A DNA stretch of 64,000 bases from NCBI GenBank assembly GCA_037179515.1, contig JAXCGZ010003824.1, positions 35,001 to 99,000 on the forward strand, given 5' to 3'. How positions within the stretch are numbered: position 1 is the stretch's first letter; the number at the start of each line of letters is the position of its first letter. This DNA is from Halocaridina rubra. Lineage: Eukaryota; Arthropoda; Malacostraca; Decapoda; Atyidae. Shown here in pieces: positions 55,253 through 64,000 of this stretch. The notes under the pieces were generated by a model. It saw only the letters and a program-made list of their open reading frames with translations. It ran no database searches and was not told the DNA's origin. The translations under genes and the position numbers were made by a program.

Positions 55253-55349
55253 AACATTCCTTGATATGCATTTCGAAGCATAAGTAATTGTAGTAATGCT
55301 ACACAATAGTCTTTATATGTAATATAGAGGTTAAGAAATGTTGCTACTC

Positions 55350-55351
<2 letters not shown>

Positions 55352-55381
<30 letters not shown>
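55352..55381. repeat. poly(T) tract
   Basis: 30 consecutive T. Confidence 0.95.
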
Positions 55382-55384
<3 letters not shown>

Positions 55385-55582
55385 GTTGCAAAGTGTATAT
55401 TTAGATTCTCGTACTTTCGTTGGTCATAATTTCAAAGATGATTGCCAAAACGTTATCATAAAATAATACAATATTTATTTTTGATAATGTTTTCATTTCT
55501 GCATATGAGGTACCAACAAACAGTATTGATTGCTAGAATATTCGCTTAATTTGTTTGTACAGTTTCTAAGATATAAGATGAT

Positions 55583-55678
55583 TCACGGGGCGTTAAGAAA
55601 GGCATCGAGCCTTAACTTCCGAGCTCCAATCTGTCTGTGCTCACCACCATTTGAATAGGGATTAATAGACAAAATAAC
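55583..55678 (+). mobile_element. SINE-2 copy, 5' truncated
   Basis: CACGGGGCGTTAAGAAAGGCATC, GAGCTCCAATCTGTCTGTGC, GGGATTAATAGACAAAATAACC. Confidence 0.78.
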
Positions 55679-55697
55679 CATTATATTAAAATATGCT

Positions 55698-55895
55698 TGT
55701 TCCGGTGTTACGTCGCGGACTCCCTTTTCTACCAAGGGCTAGAACGGTTGCCTTCTTGCGAAGGACTTGTTTTGGCAGATGTAATCGTTACCCTAAGTGC
55801 ATGCCCTTGCTAACCTCAGACCGTAACGGGGCGCGAACCCTCGACCTGACGCCTCAGAGTCGCGGATGCTACCGCTTGAGCCACGGTGACAACTT
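55698..55895 (-). mobile_element. SINE-1 copy, left boundary of the segmental duplication
   Basis: Original target duplication TTATATTAAAATATGCT (55681-55697) / TTATATTACAATATGCT (55896-55912). Distinguishing bases against the copy at 61,208: GGTGTTACG, AGAACGG, GGACTTG, GCAGATG, CATGCCC, CCGTAACGG, GATGCTACC, CCACGG. Confidence 0.95.
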
Positions 55896-56209
55896 TTATA
55901 TTACAATATGCTAATCATGTAAATATATTTTCCTTATTCATATATTATTTGGCCATATAGTTATCTACCTGTAGGAAAACAATACAGAGGAGGGGATTCT
56001 CGGTCACCTTGCTCCACCCCAGTTACTCGACACACAGAGAAACAGGGAAATGGTCTTCTTTTCCCCTCACCCTAGGGGAAAAATAGCCTCCATATGCAAG
56101 GCTGTGCCATGGCACAACCCAACACCCAGGAACACTGGTTATATGGTCAAGCACCCTAATGTAATGTAGATAGACGTGAAAAGAACTTAATTCAGAATCT
56201 CATCCACCT

Positions 56210-58200
56210 GCAAGGACTCTCCCAATGATCATGCCAACCAAGGACACGATCAATGCGACTGGAAGATGAGCGCACCCACCAACCATAAAGGAGCTAGGAG
56301 GAGTAACTGAGATATGTATTGCATCTTGGTGAATGCGTGTTTCTTAGTTTGCTCCCCCCCAAGTTGTCATCCATCTATAAGGATTCTCCCAATGATCATG
56401 CCAACCAAGGATACGTTCAATGCGATTGGAAGATGAGCGCCCTCACCAACCATAAAGGAGCTAGGAGGAGTAACTGAGATATGTATTGCATCGTGGTGAA
56501 TGCGTGTTTCTTAGTTTGCTCCCCCCCAAGTTGTCATCCATCTATAAGGATTCTCCCAATGATCATGCCAACCAAGGATACGTTCAATGCGATTGGAAGA
56601 TGAGCGCCCTCACCAACCATAAAGGAGCTAGGAGGAGTAACTGAGATATGTATTGCTTCGTGGTGAATGAGTGTTTCTTAGTTTGCTCCCCCCCAAGTTG
56701 TCATCCATCTACAAGGATTCTCCCAATGATCATGCCAACCAAGGATACGTTCAATGCGATTGGAAGATGAGCGCCCTCACCAACCATAAAGGAGCTAGGA
56801 GGAGTAATTGAGATATGTATTGCATCGTGGTGAACGCGTGTTTCTTAGTTTGCCCCCCCCCCCAAGTTGTCATCCATCTACAAGGATTCTCCCAATGATC
56901 ATGCCAACCAAGGATGCGTTCAATGCGACTGGAAGATGAGCGCCCTCACCAACCATAAAGGAGCTAGGAGGAGTAATTGAGGTATGTATTGCGTGGTGAA
57001 TGCATGTTTCTTAGTTTGCTCCCCCCCAAGTTGTCATCCATCTACAAGGATTCTCCCAATGATCATGCCAACCAAGGACACGATCAATGTGATTGGAAGA
57101 TGAGCGCCCTCACCAACCATAAAGGAGCTAGGAGGAGTAATTGAGGTATGTATTGCATCGTGGTGAATGCGTGTTTCTTAGTTTGCTCCCCCCCAAGTTG
57201 TCATCCATCTACAAGGATTCTCCCAACGATCATGCCAACCAAGGACACGATCAATGCGACTGGAAGATGAGCGCCCTCACCAACCATAAAGGAGCTAGGA
57301 GGAGTAATTGAGGTATGAATTGCATCGTGGTGAATGCGTGTTTCTTAGTTTGCTCCCCCCTCAATTTGTCATCCATCTACAAGGATTCTCCCAATGATCA
57401 TGCCAACCAAGGACACGATCAATGCGACTGGAAGATGAGCGCCCTCACCAACCATAAAGGAGCTAGGAGGAGTAATTGAGGTATGTATTGCATCGTGGTG
57501 AATGCGTGTTTCTTAGTTTGCCCCCCCCCCAAGTTGTCATCCATCTACAAGGATTCTCCCAACGATCATGCCAACCAAGGACACGATCAATGCGACTGGA
57601 AGATGAGCGCCCTCACCAACCATAAAGGAGCTAGGAGGAGTAATTGAGGTATGTATTGCATCGTGGTGAATGCATGTTTCATAGTTTACTTCCCCCCAAG
57701 TTGTCATCCATCTACAAGGATTCTCCCAATGATCATGCCAACCAAGGACACAATCAATGCGACTGAAAGATGAGCACCCTCACCAACCATAAAGGAGCTA
57801 GGAGGAGTAATTGAGGTATGTATTGCATCGTGGTGAATGCGTGTTTCTTAGTTTGCTCCCCCCTCAATTTGTCATCCATCTACAAGGATTCTCCCAACGA
57901 TCATGCCAACCAAGGACACGATCAATGCGATTGGAAGATGAGCGCCCTCACCAACCATAAATGAGCTAGGAGGAGTAATTGAGGTATGTATTGCATCGTG
58001 GTGAATCCGTGTTTCTTAGCTTGCTTCCCCCCAAGTTGTCATCCATCTACAAGGATTCTCCCAACGATCATGCCAACCAAGGACACGATCAATGAGACTG
58101 GAAGATGAGCTCCCTCACCAACCATGAAGGAGCTAGGAGGAGTAATTGAGGTATGTATTGCATCGTGGTGAATGCATGTTTCTTAGATTGCTCCCCTCCT
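56210..58200 (+). repeat. 167-bp satellite derived from an RTE 3' UTR, array A (12 units)
   Basis: Unit starts at about 56,195, 56,361, 56,528, 56,695, 56,864, 57,028, 57,195, 57,362, 57,531, 57,698, 57,864 and 58,033 (spacing 164-169, mostly 167). Each unit has CAAGTTGTCATCCATCTACA, ATGATCATGCCAACCAAGGA, GAGCGCCCTCACCAACCATA, AAGGAGCTAGGAGGAGTAAT and TGAGGTATGTATTGCATCGT, then a GTTTGCTCCCCCCC C-run. The second half aligns with repeat C (AAGGAGCTAAGAGGAGTGATTGAGGTA ... GGTGAATGTG). Confidence 0.95.
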
Positions 58201-58204
58201 TACA

Positions 58205-58385
58205 GGGGGGGAGCAAACTAAGAAACACACATTCACCACGATGCAATACATACCTCAATTACTCCTCCTAGCTCCTTTATGGTTGGTGAGGATGCTCATC
58301 TTCCAGTCGCATTGATCGTATCCTTGGTTGGCATGATCATTTGGAGAATCCTTGTAGATGGATGACAACTTACAGGGGGGAATGG
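58205..58385 (-). repeat. inverted terminal satellite unit, array A
   Basis: GGGGGGAGCAAACTAAGAAAC ... TGGATGACAACTTACAGGGG is the reverse complement of one full unit. With the last direct unit it forms a palindrome with arms of about 167 bp around CTCCTTACAG. Confidence 0.93.
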
Positions 58386-58545
58386 GGCCATAAATATAGA
58401 AATAGTATTTATCTATGTTCTTGTGAAAGAGAAAGTCGAGTTATTTTAATAAAAAAAATAAATTGTATGTTCCATTTTCCATTCAAAAATACTACCAGCA
58501 CTGTATCAGATATAATTACCTTTTTACATATCTTAGTGATTCCAT

Positions 58546-58742
58546 GTTCCGGTTTTACGTCGCGGACTCCCTTTTCTACCAAGGGCTAGGACTCTTGCCT
58601 TCTTGCGAAGGCCTTGTTTTGGCAGGTGTAATCGTTACCCTGAGTGCATGTTCTTGCTAACCTCAGACCGTAACGGGGCGCGAACCCTCGACCTGACGCC
58701 TCAGAGTCGCGGATGCTACCGCTTGAGCCACGGTGACAATTT
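58546..58742 (-). mobile_element. SINE-1 recombinant copy between the duplicated segments
   Basis: The left flank ATCTTAGTGATTCCAT belongs to the SINE at 61,208. The right flank TTATATTACAATATGCT belongs to the SINE at 55,698. Its left part carries the variants of the 61,208 copy up to 58,652 (GGTTTTACG, GGACTCTTG, GGCCTTG, GCAGGTG, CATGTTC). Its right part carries those of the 55,698 copy from 58,672 (CCGTAACGG, GATGCTACC, CCACGG). It is a crossover product, not an insertion. Confidence 0.93.
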
Positions 58743-59057
58743 TTATATTACAATATGCTAATCATGTAAATATATTTTCCTTATTCATATATTATTTGGC
58801 CATATAGTTATCTACCTGTAGGAAAACAATACAGAGGAGGGGATTCTCGGTCACCTTGCTCCACCCCAGTTACTCGACACACAGAAAAACAGGGAAATGG
58901 TCTTCTTTTCCCCTCACCCTAGGGGAAAAATAGCCTCCATATGCAAGGCTGTGCCATGGCACAACCCAACACCCAGGAACACTGGTTATATGGTCAAGCA
59001 CCCTAATGTAATGTAGATAGACGTGAAAAGAACTTAATTCAAAATCTCATCCACCTG

Positions 59058-60855
59058 CAAGGACTCTCCCAATGATCATGCCAACCAAGGACACGATCAA
59101 TGCGACTGGAAGATGAGCGCACCCACCAACCATAAAGGAGCTAGGAGGAGTAACTGAGATATGTATTGCATCTTGGTGAATGCGTGTTTCTTAGTTTGCT
59201 CCCCCCCAAGTTGTCATCCATCTATAAGGATTCTCCCAATGATCATGCCAACCAAGGATACGTTCAATGCGATTGGAAGATGAGCGCCCTCACCAACCAT
59301 AAAGGAGCTAGGAGGAGTAACTGAGATATGTATTGCATCGTGGTGAATGCGTGTTTCTTAGTTTGCTCCCCCCCAAGTTGTCATCCATCTATAAGGATTC
59401 TCCCAATGATCATGCCAACCAAGGATACGTTCAATGCGATTGGAAGATGAGCGCCCTCACCAACCATAAAGGAGCTAGGAGGAGTAACTGAGATATGTAT
59501 TGCTTCGTGGTGAATGCGTGTTTCTTAGTTTGCTCCCCCCCAAGTTGTCATCCATCTACAAGGATTCTCCCAATGATCATGCCAACCAAGGATGCGTTCA
59601 ATGCGACTGGAAGATGAGCGCCCTCACCAACCATAAAGGAGCTAGGAGGAGTAATTGAGGTATGTATTGCGTGGTGAATGCATGTTTCTTAGTTTGCTCC
59701 CCCCCAAGTTGTCATCCATCTACAAGGATTCTCCCAATGATCATGCCAACCAAGGACACGATCAATGTGATTGGAAGATGAGCGCCCTCACCAACCATAA
59801 AGGAGCTAGGAGGAGTAATTGAGGTATGTATTGCATCGTGGTGAATGCGTGTTTCTTAGTTTGCTCCCCCCCAAGTTGTCATCCATCTACAAGGATTCTC
59901 CCAACGATCATGCCAACCAAGGACACGATCAATGCGACTGGAAGATGAGCGCCCTCACCAACCATAAAGGAGCTAGGAGGAGTAATTGAGGTATGAATTG
60001 CATCGTGGTGAATGCGTGTTTCTTAGTTTGCTCCCCCCTCAATTTGTCATCCATCTACAAGGATTCTCCCAATGATCATGCCAACCAAGGACACGATCAA
60101 TGCGACTGGAAGATGAGCGCCCTCACCAACCATAAAGGAGCTAGGAGGAGTAATTGAGGTATGTATTGCATCGTGGTGAATGCGTGTTTCTTAGTTTGCC
60201 CCCCCCCCCAAGTTGTCATCCATCTACAAGGATTCTCCCAACGATCATGCCAACCAAGGACACGATCAATGCGACTGGAAGATGAGCGCCCTCACCAACC
60301 ATAAAGGAGCTAGGAGGAGTAATTGAGGTATGTATTGCATCGTGGTGAATGCATGTTTCATAGTTTACTTCCCCCCAAGTTGTCATCCATCTACAAGGAT
60401 TCTCCCAATGATCATGCCAACCAAGGACACAATCAATGCGACTGAAAGATGAGCACCCTCACCAACCATAAAGGAGCTAGGAGGAGTAATTGAGGTATGT
60501 ATTGCATCGTGGTGAATGCGTGTTTCTTAGTTTGCTCCCCCCTCAATTTGTCATCCATCTACAAGGATTCTCCCAACGATCATGCCAACCAAGGACACGA
60601 TCAATGCGATTGGAAGATGAGCGCCCTCACCAACCATAAATGAGCTAGGAGGAGTAATTGAGGTATGTATTGCATCGTGGTGAATGCGTGTTTCTTAGCT
60701 TGCTTCCCCCCAAGTTGTCATCCATCTACAAGGATTCTCCCAACGATCATGCCAACCAAGGACACGATCAATGATCACCAACCATGAAGGAGCTAGGAGG
60801 AGTAATTGAGGTATGTATTGCATCGTGGTGAATGCATGTTTCTTAGATTGCTCCC
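59058..60855 (+). repeat. 167-bp satellite, array B (11 units)
   Basis: Unit order follows array A with unit 4 missing. The last unit has lost the segment between CAATGA and TCACCAACC (about 60,773). Confidence 0.93.
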
Positions 60856-60859
60856 CTCC

Positions 60860-61047
60860 TTACAGGGGGGGGGAGCAAACTAAGAAACACACATTCACCA
60901 CGATGCAATACATACCTCAATTACTCCTCCTAGCTCCTTTATGGTTGGTGAGGATGCTCATCTTCCAGTCGCATTGATCGTATCCTTGGTTGGCATGATC
61001 ATTTGGAGAATCCTTGTAGATGGATGACAACTTACAGGGGGGAATGG
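60860..61047 (-). repeat. inverted terminal satellite unit, array B
   Basis: Same as the inverted unit of array A, with two extra G in the G-run. Confidence 0.92.
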
Positions 61048-61207
61048 GGCCATAAATATAGAAATAGTATTTATCTATGTTCTTGTGAAAGAGAAAGTCG
61101 AGTTATTTTAATAAAAAAAATAAATTGTATGTTCCATTTTCCATTCAAAAATACTACCAGCACTGTATCGGATATAATTACCTTTTTACATATCTTAGTG
61201 ATTCCAT

Positions 61208-61402
61208 GTTCCGGTTTTACGTCGCGGACTCCCTTTTCTACCAAGGGCTAGGACTCTTGCCTTCTTGCGAAGGCCTTGTTTTGGCAGGTGTAATCGTTAC
61301 CCTGAGTGCATGTTCTTGCTAACCTCAGACCGTGACGGGGCGCGAACCCTCGACCTGACGCCTCAGAGTCGCGGACACTACCGCTTGAGCCATGGTGACT
61401 AC
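61208..61402 (-). mobile_element. SINE-1 copy, right boundary of the segmental duplication
   Basis: Original target duplication ATCTTAGTGATTCCAT at 61192-61207 and 61403-61418, perfect. Confidence 0.95.
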
Positions 61403-61541
61403 ATCTTAGTGATTCCATAAGGATGTAAACGCACTTTACGAATCGGTCATTATGTGAAGGCTGCCATTCAATTATATTTACAGTTTTAGAGCTTGTTTGT
61501 ATATTTAATATTTTTTTTCATTTATAGCAATAATCAAATAA

Positions 61542-61717
61542 GTAGTCTCCGTGGCAAAATGGTAGCGTCTGCGACTCTGAGGCGGCAGGTCGAGGGTTCG
61601 CGCCCTGTCACGGACTGAGGGTAACGATTAAATCTGCCAAAACAAGTCCTTCGTAAGAAGGCAACCATCCTAGCCCTTGGTAGAAAAGGGAATTCGTGAC
61701 GTAAAACCGAATCCATC
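61542..61717 (+). mobile_element. SINE-1 copy with 18-bp target-site duplication
   Basis: ATAGCAATAATCAAATAA at 61524-61541 and 61718-61735, perfect. An internal stretch (TTAGTAAGGGCGTACACTC of the reference) is deleted. Confidence 0.94.
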
Positions 61718-61929
61718 ATAGCAATAATCAAATAAACTTAATAAGATGGATATTCTGTACCTGATTAGAATTCAAATCTACTGCACAAAGAAAATCCATC
61801 AGTTCACATAAGGCCACAGTATTGTCCATGTAGGAAAGGCATATACATATTTTGGAACGTTACTATATTTCGAATTTGATAAATTAAACATGCTATACAG
61901 CTTTTGATGCAGATCACCTCTATAAAATC

Positions 61930-63567
<1,638 letters not shown>

Positions 63568-63719
63568 CTTTTCAGTAGAGAAAAGAGACAAATATTAGGG
63601 CTTTTGAATAAAATTGCGGGATTTTGGAATGTGCAAATGAAACCTGGCCTTAGAAAATCTAATGGACAAGGAATTTTGTAATAGAAGGAAAGAAATATTA
63701 TATACCACTCATAGCACAT

Positions 63720-64000
63720 TGGACTTGATAATACCTATGATACTCAGCACCAGTATCTTTATATATCATAAAATAGTAAATTTTCAACTAGGAACAGCTT
63801 GATACAATTGCAGTATTACAATGTGAATATGCTAGTGGACATGAGAGGTCTCAATTGAGCGAGTTTCGATGGAATTGCTTGCTGTAAAAGAAATATTTTA
63901 CAATTCTGCTTATATCTACACATATACACTTTGGTGTTTTTTATCATTTGCAAATTAAGTACAAATAATAGTATGCTGAGAGTATATTAGTGCAAGAGAA
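63720..64000. other. intron or flank of the EcKL gene
   Basis: No exon with the N-terminal kinase motifs is visible up to the edge of the window. Confidence 0.5.

Larger units (their letters stand above)
55896..58545. repeat. segmental duplication, copy A
   Basis: Single-copy left part (55,896-56,215), 12 direct satellite units, one inverted unit and a right part (58,386-58,545). Copy B (58,743-61,207) matches base for base apart from a few substitutions (AGAGAAACAGG/AGAAAAACAGG, TTCAGAATC/TTCAAAATC, TATCAGATAT/TATCGGATAT), loss of satellite unit 4 (169 bp) and a deletion of about 19 bp in the last direct unit. These account for the change of offset from 2,848 to 2,662. The left part contains a minus-oriented subtype-D RTE tail at 55,975-56,050. 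Confidence 0.95.
58743..61207. repeat. segmental duplication, copy B
   Basis: Second copy of 55,896-58,545, head to tail. Contains 11 direct satellite units (59,058-60,855), the inverted unit (60,860-61,047) and the right part (61,048-61,207). Confidence 0.95.

Noticed and set aside
58341..58660. Two identical pairs of small ORFs at 58,341 and 61,003
   Set aside because: They start in the inverted satellite unit and run into a SINE. Their identity only reflects the segmental duplication.
56195..61047. CRISPR-like array
   Set aside because: Units are contiguous 167-bp tandem repeats without unique spacers, in a eukaryotic sequence.
63568..63719. Upstream extension of the EcKL exon to an ATG at 63,719
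   Set aside because: A good acceptor (TCTCTACTGAAAAG) lies at 63,568 and the extension lacks the expected N-lobe motifs.

Overview
The window looks like a slice of an arthropod genome, most likely a decapod crustacean. It has split genes with canonical GT/AG introns, very long AT, GT, GA and AAT microsatellites, tRNA-derived SINEs, several LINE groups (CR1/Jockey-like and RTE-like), hAT and Tc1/mariner-like DNA elements, and an ecdysteroid-kinase-like gene of the kind abundant in arthropods. The species cannot be read from the sequence. Nothing prokaryotic is present.

Layout. 1-9 kb: a 56-bp satellite, microsatellites, SINEs, three inverted-repeat (foldback/MITE) elements and a CR1 tail with a SINE nested in it. 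9-22 kb: degenerate RTE LINE pieces, a CR1/Jockey-group LINE of 820 codons, a second CR1-like LINE of 636 codons with a frameshift, more than 1 kb of AT dinucleotide arrays, and two adjacent RTE 3' ends. 24.4-50.0 kb, minus strand: one large gene that I assembled into 18 coding exons (2,850 nt, 949 codons plus stop, all phases compatible). I recognise it as the orthologue of FIRRM (C1orf112), the FIGNL1 partner that acts on RAD51 in recombination and crosslink repair. Its introns are packed with a second SINE family, RTE 3'-UTR fragments, a 1.25-kb hAT element and a 1.4-kb mariner-like element. 50-55.7 kb: mostly unannotated 5' flank and a 0.9-kb hAT element that still encodes the C-terminus of a transposase. 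55.7-61.4 kb: a tandem segmental duplication. Each copy holds a 167-bp satellite made from an RTE 3' UTR and ends in an inverted unit. The SINE between the copies is a recombinant of the two outer SINEs, so the duplication mechanism can be read directly. 61.9-63.6 kb, minus strand: the last three exons of an ecdysteroid-kinase-like (EcKL/CHK) gene whose 5' part lies beyond the right edge.

The two cellular genes show no obvious functional link. The rest of the window is best read as a record of transposition. RTE copies leave a short 3' UTR ending in a TG/TA tail, next to which long TA arrays have grown. One such 3' UTR has turned into a satellite, and SINE copies served as substrates for unequal crossing-over. 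Two short open stretches (19,361-19,615 and about 22,638-22,950, plus strand) could be terminal exons of unknown genes.
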